DNA of 64,000 nt from Pseudomonas poae (lineage in GTDB: Bacteria; Pseudomonadota; Gammaproteobacteria; Pseudomonadales; Pseudomonadaceae), in assembly GCF_001439785.1 (NCBI RefSeq), contig NZ_JYLI01000023.1, positions 1 through 64,000 on the forward strand. Direction: 5' to 3'. Each line of letters begins with the position of its first letter. The stretch's first letter is position 1. A program made the position numbers and the translations under genes. Shown piece by piece: positions 1-9,116 of this stretch. The notes beneath the pieces are model-generated. The model did not search any database. It had not been told where the DNA came from and saw nothing but the letters and a program-made list of their open reading frames with translations.

Positions 1-74
1 TGGTCGATCAGCTCTTGGGGAATGGATGGAAGGTCTCGCGGGGCCTCACGGGCCGGTTTCTTTTTGGTCGGCAT
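1..74 (-). CDS. IS256-family transposase, N-terminal fragment (continues off the left edge)
   Basis: The start codon is at 74 on the minus strand and only the first 24 codons are inside the window. The lysine-rich opening followed by a proline-bounded LPSIPQELID segment matches the usual start of IS256-type (mutator-like, DDE) transposases. The catalytic domain is outside the window, so whether the copy is intact cannot be judged. Confidence 0.7.
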   Translation of the reverse strand, partial: MPTKKKPAREAPRDLPSIPQELID

Positions 75-127
75 ACATGCACCTCTATCAACATGTTATG
101 CCCGAACACAAAATTTATGACAGTCCC
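1..127 (-). mobile_element. Left end of an IS256-family insertion sequence (partial)
   Basis: The reverse strand from 74 down reads MPTKKKPAREAPRDLPSIPQ then ELID, the N-terminal style of IS256-family transposases. Bases 75-127 upstream of that start form the element's terminal region. Read outward-in on the minus strand the tip is GGGACTGTCATAAATTTTGT, which resembles IS256-family inverted repeats. The tip is placed at about 127 because the toxin-like reading frame begins to look coding immediately after it; an 8-bp target duplication would then begin near 128, but its partner lies outside the window. Confidence 0.7.
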
Positions 128-728
128 GGCGATATCCAACATCATTGCGGCAGCCACTCATTACAACAAACGGGATACATTCATCAAAAATCTCTACGCT
201 TCGATGGTCCCTCCACTCAGTGCCGACGAAATAGCCAGGTTGCGCGTGACAGACCCCGCCAAAGCCGCACGAGAACAAAGAAGAGCGGTCAATACGGTCA
301 AGTTCCGTCAACAGTTGGAGGACTATCAGGGCATACTCGGTTCACAGTTCCATCTCGGCATGGAGTCCCGGCAAGTGACTCACACCGCAATCATTTCAGA
401 GCTGGCCAGTGCTCAGACCTCAAAAACATTGTTAATCAATGGCCCTGACCACGGCATCACAGCCGGCGTTGTCGTATCCGGTCAGCACAAGGAATGGTTT
501 TATTTCGATCCCAATTTTGGATTGGCGCTCTTTGCCGATGAAGCCGCGATGCGCAAGGGATTGGACAGCTTCTTGAACAGCGGCCGCACGAAGAGCTTGC
601 TGAACCACTTTGGCCCGTCCACGAGTGCGCCTCAATACAAAATATCGGCTTTTGAACCCGGTCATCTCAACGCGGCGGTCAAATCGGTGCCCGGCAAGGT
701 TGACGATTTGTTCATAAACGAGCTGTAA
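128..728 (+). pseudogene. 3' remnant of a toxin-like gene cut by the IS256-family element
   Basis: An open frame runs through the IS tip, but the protein only looks natural from about base 129 to the stop at 726-728, roughly 199 residues. There is no good start or ribosome site at the junction, so this is best read as the tail of a larger gene whose front was removed by the insertion. A segment with DHGITAGVV, followed about 20 residues later by YFDPNFG, resembles the His and Asp parts of papain-fold cysteine proteases found at the ends of large bacterial toxins. No matching upstream cysteine is present in the remnant. The toxin assignment is an inference; the truncation is the firmer statement. 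Confidence 0.55.
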
Positions 729-740
729 GTCGCTCAACAG

Positions 741-772
741 GCGCAACGGATAGCGGCTTCAAGCCGTTGCGC
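741..772 (+). terminator. Stem-loop after the truncated gene
   Basis: GCGCAACGG at 741-749 pairs with CCGTTGCGC at 764-772, with a smaller nested stem between them. There is no T-run after it, so it is a weak terminator candidate or an mRNA 3'-end hairpin. Confidence 0.35.
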
Positions 773-966
773 TGTTCCGGCAGCAACTCAAATCCCCCCA
801 CGCCCCCCTGCGCGCTCGCTTAAAGGCTGCGCGCCTGGCGCGACATTTCCCCTCATTCCCTTCACAATGCCGCGCCAACGGAACTTGCAGAGATTGAAGC
901 GACTCATTAGAAAGCAGCCCTTCAACCGCTAAAGACCTGCCCTCTCAATCCTCGGGAACCTTCATT

Positions 967-1332
967 ATGTCCGCTACCCCCTCCACCATCCTTGTAGTAG
1001 AAGACGACAACATCGTGCGCATGCTGATCGTCGATGTACTCGAAGAGTTGGAGTTCACTGTGCTGGAGGCCGCTGACGCCGAGCAGGCACTGGCATTCGT
1101 GAAGAATAGCCAAGAGGTCATCAGCCTGATGATGACCGACGTCGGCCTGCCGGACATGGACGGCAAGCAACTGGCAAACAAAGTACGTGAATTGCGCCCT
1201 CAATTGCCTATCCTGTTTGCCAGTGGCTACGCCGACAACATCGATGTGCCCGATGGTATGCAGGTCATTGCCAAGCCATTCTCGATTGACCAACTGCGCG
1301 ACAAGGTCAAGTCAATGCTGCCCGCTGCCTGA
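967..1332 (+). CDS. Single-domain response regulator (CheY-like receiver)
   Basis: The 121-residue protein is a receiver domain with no output domain. The acidic pair is D13-D14, the phospho-acceptor is D58 in MTDVGLPDMDG, the switch Ser/Thr position is S86 in FASGY and the conserved lysine is K103 in AKPF, so the phosphorylation site is complete. Such proteins act by protein-protein contact or as phosphate shuttles. No kinase gene is adjacent, so the partner is probably encoded elsewhere, possibly a hybrid histidine kinase, since this receiver style is common there. Confidence 0.88.
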   Translation: MSATPSTILVVEDDNIVRMLIVDVLEELEFTVLEAADAEQALAFVKNSQEVISLMMTDVGLPDMDGKQLANKVRELRPQLPILFASGYADNIDVPDGMQVIAKPFSIDQLRDKVKSMLPAA

Positions 1333-1470
1333 TACCTGCCCCCACTTGCCTATCCCCACTTGCTCAGTTCAGCGTCCTGCAGGGATTAACGTGACGTTTG
1401 CCCAATAAAACGGGAAACTCGTCGCCTTCATCTCCCGTCAGTCAAAAGAACTTTGGAAGGACGCAACAAC

Positions 1471-2871
1471 ATGATCGGAAAACCCGCGCGCCTGGTGCTG
1501 GCGAGCCTCTCCCTCCTCATGAGTACCGGCGCATGGGCGGACTTCACGGCGACGCCGGCCCAAGCACGAGCGATCGCCAAGGAAGCCTACCTGTACGGTT
1601 TTCCGGTGGTGCAGATGTACAGGACGCTCTACACCCAGGCGGTCGACAAAGGCGGTGTCAACTACAAGGCACCGTTCAACCAGATCGGCAATACCACGCA
1701 GGTCCTGACGCCCAAGGACACCGTGTTCCCCAGCCCCAACGCGGACACGCCCTACTCCTTCGTGTGGATGGACCTGCGCAGAGAGCCCCTGGTGTTGACC
1801 CTGCCGAAAATCGAAGACGACCGCTATTACTCGGTGCAGTTGATCGACCTGTATACCCAGAATATCGCCTACCTGGGCACCCGCAGCACGGGCAACAACG
1901 GCGGTCACTACATGATCGCAGGGCCCGACTGGAAAGGTCAGCAGCCGGTGGACGTCGACCGGGTGGTCTACAGCGAGAGCAATATTGCCTACGCCCTGTA
2001 CCGCACGCAGCTGTTTGATGAGAAGGACCTGAACAAGGTCAGGCAGATCCAGGACGGCTACAAGGTGCAGCCGCTGAGCGGCTATGTGAAACAGGCCGCA
2101 CCGCCCAAGGTGGCGAAGATCGAATGGCCCAAGCCGATGGCGACCATGACCGAGGGCCCGCAACTGTTTCGTTACCTGAACTTCATGCTGGCCTTTGCCG
2201 CGCCCCAGGACAGTGAAAAGGAGCTGCTCGCGCGCTTTGCCACAATCGGCATTGCCCCGGGCGCGCCGTTCAAGGTTAAACAATTGACGGCAGAGCAACG
2301 CAAGGCGCTGGAAGACGGCATCGCCGACGCCAAGGCCGAATTCGCTGCATTGAAGAAAGACCGGATCGACACCCGTCAGGTCACCAGCGCAGACCTTTAC
2401 GGCAGCCGCGACCACCTGCAGAACAATTACCTGTACCGCTACGCCGGTGCCGAAACGGGCATGTTCGGCAACTCAAGTGATGAAGCGGCCTACTTCAAAT
2501 ACCTCGTCGACAGCGAAGGGAAACCGGCCAATGGTGCACGCCACAGCTACACCGTGCATTTTGCCAAGGATCAATTGCCGCCGGCCGATGCGTTCTGGTC
2601 GCTGACGATGTATGACGCCAGGACCCGCTTGCTGGTGCCCAACCACAAGAAGCGCTACCTGATCAATTCCCGCATGCTGCCCGCCCTCAAGCGCGACGCC
2701 GACGGTGGCCTGACCTTGGCGCTGCAGCACCACGAGCCGCCCAAGGCCGAGCAGAGCAACTGGCTGCCGGCGCCCCCTGGCCCGTTCTATGCCGTGCTGC
2801 GGGTGTATCTGCCCAAGCCCGAGGTGGGTAATGGGCAATGGAAACTGCCACCGTTGACGCCGTTGAAGTAA
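1471..2871 (+). CDS. Secreted DUF1254/DUF1214-family protein
   Basis: The 466-residue protein starts with a clear Sec signal peptide that probably ends at TGAWA-DF. The ATG at 1471 follows a GGAAGGA ribosome site; a TTG at 1453 in the same frame would put extra residues before the signal and is less likely. After the signal, AYLYGFPVVQMYRTLY and the NADTPYSFVWMDLR stretch are typical of the DUF1254 half, and DAFWSLTMYDARTRLLVPN of the DUF1214 half. The family is widespread and periplasmic, and its reaction is not established. The gene appears to be its own transcription unit, converging on the acetyltransferase at 2899. Confidence 0.85.
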   Translation: MIGKPARLVLASLSLLMSTGAWADFTATPAQARAIAKEAYLYGFPVVQMYRTLYTQAVDKGGVNYKAPFNQIGNTTQVLTPKDTVFPSPNADTPYSFVWMDLRREPLVLTLPKIEDDRYYSVQLIDLYTQNIAYLGTRSTGNNGGHYMIAGPDWKGQQPVDVDRVVYSESNIAYALYRTQLFDEKDLNKVRQIQDGYKVQPLSGYVKQAAPPKVAKIEWPKPMATMTEGPQLFRYLNFMLAFAAPQDSEKELLARFATIGIAPGAPFKVKQLTAEQRKALEDGIADAKAEFAALKKDRIDTRQVTSADLYGSRDHLQNNYLYRYAGAETGMFGNSSDEAAYFKYLVDSEGKPANGARHSYTVHFAKDQLPPADAFWSLTMYDARTRLLVPNHKKRYLINSRMLPALKRDADGGLTLALQHHEPPKAEQSNWLPAPPGPFYAVLRVYLPKPEVGNGQWKLPPLTPLK

Positions 2872-2898
2872 CGATTGAGCGCGTGCGCGCCGGGCCAA

Positions 2899-3411
2899 TC
2901 AAGCTGAAGGGCGAAGGCGCGCCATGCTCAATGTGTCAACGAATACACCGTCACGCAGGGCATAGTCGCGCAAGCGCCCTTCCACCTCGAAGCCGAACTT
3001 GCGGTACAGGCAATGCGCGGCTTCGTTGTCGGCGTACACCGTCAATTCCACCCGGTGCAGGTTCATCCAGTTGTCGGCCACGTCCAGGGCGGCCGCGAGC
3101 AGGCGGGAGCCCACCCCTTTGCCCTGCCAGGCGGTGGCTACGCCCATACCCAATGAGCCGACATGGCTCTGGCGCACCCGCAGGTACTGCTCCAGGCCAA
3201 GTTGGCCGACCACTTCGCCGCCGTGCAGCGCAACCAATTGGAGTCGGCGCTCGTTATCCAGCACCAGGCGTTTGCGCCAGGCTTCGACTGACTGAAAGGG
3301 CATCTGCAGCACCTGCCTGCACACGGCAGGCTCGTTATAAAGCGCGGTGACGCCTTCCAGATGGACCTCGGTAAAGCGCTGGATCACGATGGGGGTCTCA
3401 GGCGCATGCAT
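2899..3411 (-). CDS. GNAT N-acetyltransferase, YhhY/AaaT-like
   Basis: The 170-residue protein matches the layout of the E. coli L-amino-acid acetyltransferase YhhY (AaaT) from end to end. It has an opening IVIQRFTEVH segment, RRLQLVALHGGEVVGQLGL, the acetyl-CoA loop around AWQGKGVGSRLL, and the YADNEAAHCLYRKFGFEVEG motif that closes GNAT folds. The start at 3411 has an AAGGATG ribosome site; the open frame upstream of it looks non-coding. Substrate is inferred to be a small amino acid or similar amine. Confidence 0.83.
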   Translation of the reverse strand: MHAPETPIVIQRFTEVHLEGVTALYNEPAVCRQVLQMPFQSVEAWRKRLVLDNERRLQLVALHGGEVVGQLGLEQYLRVRQSHVGSLGMGVATAWQGKGVGSRLLAAALDVADNWMNLHRVELTVYADNEAAHCLYRKFGFEVEGRLRDYALRDGVFVDTLSMARLRPSA

Positions 3412-3588
3412 GTGTTCATCCTTTGAAAGGCATAGTGGCCATCCAGTGTAGAGGCGACGGCGACGTAAAAGAAAGCAACGTGCTTTCCCGGAGACCGCCA
3501 GTAAAAAGCGTCGTACTTTCCTACATTCACGGCCAGGCCGGCCTTGTAATACTCCCGGCCATCCAACCACAGGCCAGGTCTTCAAACA

Positions 3589-5178
3589 GTGAACAAGCAA
3601 CGAGCAGTATTGTGCAGCCTTCTTATCATGGCGCTATTGGCGAGCGGGGCCTGCTCCACCAGAAAACAGGCAGAACCTATTCGATGGCTCCCCAACTGTG
3701 ACGGACGGCCTATCAGCGGTCTGGACCCGGAAGTCGTTGCCAGAACACAGTGCGGGATTGTCCGCGTGCCGTTGAATCACTTGAAGCCCTCGCTCGGCAC
3801 CCTCGACCTGGATATCACCCGGGTGACTGCGCGCCAGCCCGGCAAGCGAGAAGGCGCGATATTCACCAATCCGGGCGGACCCGGCGCTGAAGCCGATGGC
3901 TTTGCGGTGCTGCTGGCTTCCATCTGGAAAAACTATGGCGACAGGACCGGAGGCGAGGCGTATCGGCATCTGATAGACACCTATGACGTCATCGGTCTGA
4001 CGCCGCGAGGACTGGGCAGCACGAAGGATTCTCAACTGGTGTGCCAGTCCGATGAACTGATCGTCGCGCAGAACGACATCACCGAGGACCGCAGCCCTGC
4101 CAACCTCATGGCCCTGCAACACAACGCCGCCGTGCTGGCCCGTGGTTGCGCCAGTCAGCGCCTGGCGCCCTACATCAATACCGACCAAACCGCACGCGAC
4201 ATGGAGTTCGTGCGTGGTTTACTCAAGGAGAAAAAACTCAATTACGTTGGAAACTCCTACGGCACCTGGCTGGGTGCCTGGTATGCAGGACTGTTCCCGG
4301 AGCACGTTGGCCGCATGGTGCTTGACTCGAACACGGACTGGACATCGACTTTTCAGGAAGCCTCACTCATCCAGGCGCCAGAGAAGGAAAGAATCTTCGA
4401 GCGTTTTGTCGCGCAGCCAGCCGCCAGTCGTCCACATGTCTATCAGCTGGGTAGCGACCCCAAAGCAGTGCGCGACATATTCCTGGGCCTGGTCCCCGAG
4501 GTTCGGGTAGCCCTGCGGTCCGACAACGAGCTTTACAGCTCTGCGACCTATTTAATGGCAGCACGCCTGCTCAGCCAATGGTTGCGTGAAACGCCCGACG
4601 AGAACGACGCCGCATTGCTGTCCAGGGCGCGCGCTTATCGATTCAGTCCCGACGCAGGGGTGGATCAGTCGGCTAAAAGCGCGTTCATGCACGTGCTCAC
4701 GCTCATCCGTAACCCTGAACCCTGGAATGGCTTGGTACCCGGTCCGCTGAAGCTGACGCCGGCAGATTCCGTACGCAGCACCGTTCTATGCAATGACACG
4801 CCGGCGGCGGGCCAGGCATTCTGGACTGACAGGGAAAACCGGTATGCCACTCACTATCCGGTGGGTGGCAGCTTTTTTCAGGTTGCGCACTGCGCTGGGT
4901 GGAGCGCTCGACCCTTAACCGGCGTACCGCTGAAAAAGCTGAAACAAGTGGACAGCATTCTGATGGTCCAGGCCGAGTTCGACGACCAGACACCCGCAGC
5001 GGGCGCGTTAAAAGCCTTCAAAAGCCTGCCCAACACTCACATGACGTTGCTCAAGGGCGGTTATCAGCATGGTGTGTCTTTTTCTGATAGCAGCGCCTGC
5101 GTCAATCAGAGCGTCGGTGATTACCTGGCATATGGTCGTAAACCAGAGCGCTATCGGATCTGCTTCGTCACCGATTGA
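3589..5178 (+). CDS. Exported alpha/beta hydrolase, TAP-like (tripeptidyl aminopeptidase family)
   Basis: The 529-residue protein begins at a GTG and opens with a short basic segment and a hydrophobic core ending in ASGACS, so it is exported and may be a lipoprotein, although the lipobox is not canonical. FTNPGGPGAEADGF is the oxyanion-side motif of TAP-type hydrolases, and VGNSYGTWLGAWYAGLFP carries the nucleophile serine. The C-terminal region with DSILMVQAEFDDQTPA (the Asp) and KGGYQHGVSF (the His) completes the triad. The last 28 bases overlap the end of the convergent glycerate kinase gene. The ribosome site is poor, so the start is the weakest part of this call. Confidence 0.8.
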   Translation: MNKQRAVLCSLLIMALLASGACSTRKQAEPIRWLPNCDGRPISGLDPEVVARTQCGIVRVPLNHLKPSLGTLDLDITRVTARQPGKREGAIFTNPGGPGAEADGFAVLLASIWKNYGDRTGGEAYRHLIDTYDVIGLTPRGLGSTKDSQLVCQSDELIVAQNDITEDRSPANLMALQHNAAVLARGCASQRLAPYINTDQTARDMEFVRGLLKEKKLNYVGNSYGTWLGAWYAGLFPEHVGRMVLDSNTDWTSTFQEASLIQAPEKERIFERFVAQPAASRPHVYQLGSDPKAVRDIFLGLVPEVRVALRSDNELYSSATYLMAARLLSQWLRETPDENDAALLSRARAYRFSPDAGVDQSAKSAFMHVLTLIRNPEPWNGLVPGPLKLTPADSVRSTVLCNDTPAAGQAFWTDRENRYATHYPVGGSFFQVAHCAGWSARPLTGVPLKKLKQVDSILMVQAEFDDQTPAAGALKAFKSLPNTHMTLLKGGYQHGVSFSDSSACVNQSVGDYLAYGRKPERYRICFVTD

Positions 5179-6314
5179 ACCGAGGCCCCCAGCCGCCACA
5201 CCCGCGCAATATCCGATGCGCGCTCACGCAAAAGGCGTGGCGCCTCGCTGCAGGCCTGCTCCAAAGTCATGGGCCCTGAAGGCAAGGCAAAGGCAGCGTG
5301 AACGCCATGGGCATACATCTGCTCATAGCCTTCACCCAGCGTGCCGGCGATCACAACCACCGGCACGCTGTGCCGTTGGGCGATGCGTGCCACGCCAAAC
5401 GGTGTTTTACCGCGCAGGGTCTGGGCGTCAAAGCGACCCTCTCCGGTGATGACCAGATCGGCGCCGCGAACGGCCGCGTCCAGGCCGACCAGTTCGGCGA
5501 CCACGTCCACACCCGCCCGAAACTGTGCGCCCAGGAATGCCTTGGCGGCAAAGCCCAGGCCGCCGGCGGCGCCGCTGCCGGGCTCGTCGCGCACATCCGT
5601 AGCCAGCACGCTGGCGCAGTGGTCGGCGAAATGCCCGAGCGCGGTATCAAGTTGCTCCACCTGCCGGGGATTGGCGCCTTTCTGCGGGCCGAAAATTGCC
5701 GAGGCGCCATGGGGACCGCACAGTGGGTTATTCACGTCGGCGGCGATTTCAAAGCGCACCTGCGCCAAACGCGGGTCGATGCCTTCGAGGCTGATGCGCG
5801 CCAGGTTCGTCAACGCCAGGCCACCCGGCGCCAACACCTGGCCGGCGGCATCGAACAGTTGCACGCCGAGGGCCTGCATCGCCCCGGCACCGCCATCATT
5901 GGTCGCACTGCCACCGATGGCCAGGATGATGCGTCGGGCGCCGAGATCCAGGGCCGCGCGGATCAGTTCACCCGTACCGTAAGTGCTGCTGGAACAGGCA
6001 TCGCGTTGTCCCGGCGCGACCAGTTGCAGGCCGCTGGCCTCGGCCATTTCGATGATCGCCGTGTGGCTGTCGGCCAACCAGCCCCAACGTGCTTGAACCG
6101 TAACGCCCAATGGCCCTCGAACCGGCTGGCGGCGCAACTCGCCGTTGCACGCCGCCAGCACGGCATCGACCGTCCCTTCACCGCCGTCCGCCATCGGGCA
6201 TTGCACCAGCTCGGCAGTTGGCCAGACCTGCGCCAGCCCGTCGGCGATGGCCTGAGCCACACCGGCGGCACTCAGGCTGTCCTTGAACGAGTCAGGGGCG
6301 ATGATGATTTTCAT
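5151..6314 (-). CDS. glxK: Glycerate 2-kinase (GlxK/GarK type)
   Basis: The 387-residue protein begins MKIIIAPDSFKDSLSA, the hallmark of type I glycerate kinases, and contains CPMADGGEGTVDAVL, AIGGSATNDGGAGA and TGEGRFDAQTLRGKTP. It phosphorylates D-glycerate with ATP, feeding glyoxylate, glucarate and galactarate breakdown into glycolysis. A strong AAAAAAGGAG site precedes the start. It lies downstream of the CdaR-type regulator on the same strand, 90 bases away, and the permease gene diverges from that regulator, so the three genes form one catabolic unit. Confidence 0.92.
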   Translation of the reverse strand: MKIIIAPDSFKDSLSAAGVAQAIADGLAQVWPTAELVQCPMADGGEGTVDAVLAACNGELRRQPVRGPLGVTVQARWGWLADSHTAIIEMAEASGLQLVAPGQRDACSSSTYGTGELIRAALDLGARRIILAIGGSATNDGGAGAMQALGVQLFDAAGQVLAPGGLALTNLARISLEGIDPRLAQVRFEIAADVNNPLCGPHGASAIFGPQKGANPRQVEQLDTALGHFADHCASVLATDVRDEPGSGAAGGLGFAAKAFLGAQFRAGVDVVAELVGLDAAVRGADLVITGEGRFDAQTLRGKTPFGVARIAQRHSVPVVVIAGTLGEGYEQMYAHGVHAAFALPSGPMTLEQACSEAPRLLRERASDIARVWRLGASVQSVTKQIR

Positions 6315-6404
6315 GGGCGTTCTCCTTTTTTATGACGTCCATGCTGCCAGTTGCCACCTTCGATGACGCCTGTCCGATGCACAAGTACGGCGCGGGTTTG
6401 TTGT

Positions 6405-7511
6405 TCATTGTGACAATGGCTGGGGCAACAGCTGCACGCCCAGATACAGCGCGAGCATGCCGTCCAGGGTCAGCGGGTCGACGCCGCTGAGCTCGGCGAT
6501 ACGCTCCATGCGGTAGCGCAGGCTGTTGCGGTGGATGCCCAGGGCATCGGCACAGGCCTGGCTCTGACCATCGTGCTCGCACCAACTGCGCAGTGTCACC
6601 AGCAGTTGGCCGTTGGTGTCCCTGGCCATCACCTGGCGCAGCGGGGTGAGCAGTTCATTCAGAGCGTCTTCGTGGCGATGGCGCCAGAGCATTACCGGCA
6701 GGCGGCAGCGGTTGAGGGTCAGCACGCGCGATTGCGGCAACACATCGCGGCCGTAGGCGAGCAAGTCGCCGACGCGGCGGTAGCAACGGCGCAATGCGCT
6801 CAGTCCCTCGGCCTGCCCGCCAATGGCCACGCGCAGGACGCTCCAGCCCAGGCCGTCGAGTTTTTCCAGCAGCCGTGGATTGTCCACCGGCACCGTGGCG
6901 GGCCGGCACCACAGCAGAGACGATGGCGCCGAACTCACGCACCAGCTGTCCGGATAGCGTGAGGCCAGCCAAGCGCTCAGGTCCTGTGCAGATTGCCCAG
7001 GCCCCAGCTCAAACAGGTACGGCGTGCGCGCCATTTGCGGCTTGAGCCCCAAGCGTTGCGCTTCATCCACCAGGCGCGGCGAGTCGCCGTTGTCGGCCAA
7101 CAGCAGCGCCAGCAGGTCATCGCAACGCTGGCGCCGCCATTGCTGTTCGGTTTGCTGATGGCGGTGGCTCACCAGCATTTCGGCGGTCATGCGCACCAGT
7201 TCGGCGTAGGTGCGCAATTCTTGCGGCTCGCCGGTGATGCCGAGCACGCCGATCAGACGCTGATCATGCAGCAGTGGCAGGTTGATGCCCGGTTGCACCC
7301 CTTTGAGGTGTTTGGCGGTCTGGCTGTCAATCTCGACCACGCGCCCATTGGCCAGCACCAGTTGCGCGCCTTCGTGACGGGTGTTGATGCGTCCCGGCTC
7401 GCCACTGCCAAGGATCAGGCCCTGGCTGTCCATGACATTGACGTTATTGGGCAGGATCGCCATGGTGCGATTGACGATATCCTGCGCCAGGTCATGATCA
7501 AGCTCGAACAT
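6405..7511 (-). CDS. CdaR-family transcriptional regulator (sugar diacid/glycerate response)
   Basis: The 368-residue protein starts MFELDHDLAQDIVNRTMAIL, as CdaR proteins do, has the sugar-diacid recognition domain over about residues 1-135, and ends with a PucR-type helix-turn-helix around ALGIHRNSLRYRMERI. E. coli CdaR activates garate/glucarate genes in response to diacids. The start at 7511 was chosen over upstream in-frame codons because conservation begins there. It is divergent from the MFS permease and upstream of glycerate kinase, so it probably controls both. Confidence 0.87.
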   Translation of the reverse strand: MFELDHDLAQDIVNRTMAILPNNVNVMDSQGLILGSGEPGRINTRHEGAQLVLANGRVVEIDSQTAKHLKGVQPGINLPLLHDQRLIGVLGITGEPQELRTYAELVRMTAEMLVSHRHQQTEQQWRRQRCDDLLALLLADNGDSPRLVDEAQRLGLKPQMARTPYLFELGPGQSAQDLSAWLASRYPDSWCVSSAPSSLLWCRPATVPVDNPRLLEKLDGLGWSVLRVAIGGQAEGLSALRRCYRRVGDLLAYGRDVLPQSRVLTLNRCRLPVMLWRHRHEDALNELLTPLRQVMARDTNGQLLVTLRSWCEHDGQSQACADALGIHRNSLRYRMERIAELSGVDPLTLDGMLALYLGVQLLPQPLSQ

Positions 7512-7671
7512 GGGGCGGTTTTCCTTGAAAGCGAGGTTGTTCATCGGCACAGCGCAACGCATGACCGACTGTGCGCGGGCACAAAGACAATGGGCTGCCG
7601 GTTGGCCGAGACTCGTTGGGCGATCAACGTTACCTGTGCATCGCAAAAAATCATAATAAAGAGAGACCGCC

Positions 7672-8982
7672 ATGTCCCAGAGCGCCGCTGCAACACCGGC
7701 CACCGATGACGCAAAAAACGCCATCTACAAGCGCATCACCTTGCGCCTGATCCCCTTTATCTTCATCTGCTACCTGTTCAACTACCTCGACCGGGTCAAC
7801 GTCGGCTTTGCCAAGTTGCAGATGCTCGACGCGCTGAAGTTCAGTGAAACCGTGTACGGCCTGGGGGCCGGGATCTTCTTTATCGGCTACGTGCTGTGCG
7901 GCGTGCCGAGCAACCTGGCGCTGACCCGCTTCGGCCCGCGGCGATGGATCGCCCTGATGATGATCGTGTGGGGCACGTTGTCGACCTGCCTGCTGTTCGT
8001 CACCACGCCCACGCATTTCTACACCCTGCGCCTGTTTACCGGCGCCGCCGAAGCGGGCTTCTTTCCAGGCGTGGTGCTGTACCTTTCGCAGTGGTTCCCG
8101 ACCTTTCGCCGGGGACGCATCATGGCCTTGTTCATGTCGGCGATCCCCGTGTCCGGCCTGCTTGGCAGCCCGTTTTCCGGGTGGATCCTCAACCATTTCG
8201 CCGCAGGCCAGGGCGGCCTGGCCGGCTGGCAGTGGATGTTCCTGTTGCAAGGCATTCCCACCGTGATCCTCGGCGCCCTCGCCTACTTCCTGCTCAGCGA
8301 CAGCTTCGCTCATGCGAAGTGGCTCAAGCCCCACGAGCGTGCGGTGCTGGAGGCCGACCAGGCCACGGACCTGGCGAACAAGCCTAAGACCAGCACCGAT
8401 TCGCTCGCTGAAGTGTTCAAGAACCCGGCCATCTGGGCGTTCGGCCTGATCTACTTCTGCATCCAGAGCGGTGTTTACGCGATCAACTTCTGGCTGCCGT
8501 CGATCATCAAAAACCTGGGGTTCACTGACAATCTGGTGATTGGCTGGCTCAGCGCAATTCCGTACCTGCTGGCGGCGGTGTTCATGCTGCTGGTGGGTCG
8601 CTCTGCCGACCTGCGCAAGGAGCGGCGCTGGCACCTGGTGGTGCCGATGCTGATGGGCGCCGTTGGCCTGGTGATCGCAGTGAATTTCGCGACCACGCCG
8701 GCAATTGCCATCCTCGGCCTGACCATCGCCACCATGGGCGCCCTCACCGGCCTGCCGATGTTCTGGCCGGTGCCTACCGCCCTGCTCAGCGCGGGAGCTG
8801 CGGCAGGTGGATTGGCGTTGATCAACTCCATGGGACAAATGGCCGGCTTTCTCAGCCCCTACATTGTGGGTTTTGTGAAGGACACCACAGGGTCTACGGA
8901 TATGGCGTTGTACCTGCTGGCGGCGGTGATTGTGGCCGGTAGTGTGCTGGCGTTGCGGATGACCCGCAGCCTGAAGGACTGA
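7672..8982 (+). CDS. MFS permease, anion:cation symporter family (glycerate/sugar-acid uptake candidate)
   Basis: The 436-residue protein has about 12 membrane segments and the ACS-family signature NYLDRVNVGFAKLQM near residues 37-51. The inter-helix RFGPRRW loop and the GAAEAGFFPGVVLYLSQWFP segment are also typical. Members carry hydroxyphenylacetate, tartrate, galactonate, glucarate or phthalate. Context with a CdaR-type regulator and glycerate kinase points to glycerate or a sugar diacid, but the substrate cannot be read from the sequence. Confidence 0.88.
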   Translation: MSQSAAATPATDDAKNAIYKRITLRLIPFIFICYLFNYLDRVNVGFAKLQMLDALKFSETVYGLGAGIFFIGYVLCGVPSNLALTRFGPRRWIALMMIVWGTLSTCLLFVTTPTHFYTLRLFTGAAEAGFFPGVVLYLSQWFPTFRRGRIMALFMSAIPVSGLLGSPFSGWILNHFAAGQGGLAGWQWMFLLQGIPTVILGALAYFLLSDSFAHAKWLKPHERAVLEADQATDLANKPKTSTDSLAEVFKNPAIWAFGLIYFCIQSGVYAINFWLPSIIKNLGFTDNLVIGWLSAIPYLLAAVFMLLVGRSADLRKERRWHLVVPMLMGAVGLVIAVNFATTPAIAILGLTIATMGALTGLPMFWPVPTALLSAGAAAGGLALINSMGQMAGFLSPYIVGFVKDTTGSTDMALYLLAAVIVAGSVLALRMTRSLKD

Positions 8983-9116
8983 GGCGCGCCAAACGATCAA
9001 TACGGTGATCGGGCCGGGAGCCGTCAAAAAACGCCCCAAAATAGCGCGACGCTGCTTCGCTAAAACCACCATAATCTGCGCTTGGAATTGGATTAAACGG
9101 TTTGCGCGAGGGCAGC

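Noticed and set aside
26..448. Open frame of 140 codons at the left edge in the second plus frame
   Set aside because: It crosses the IS tip and turns into His/Gln/Ser-rich low-quality sequence; the third frame and the minus-strand transposase explain the region better.
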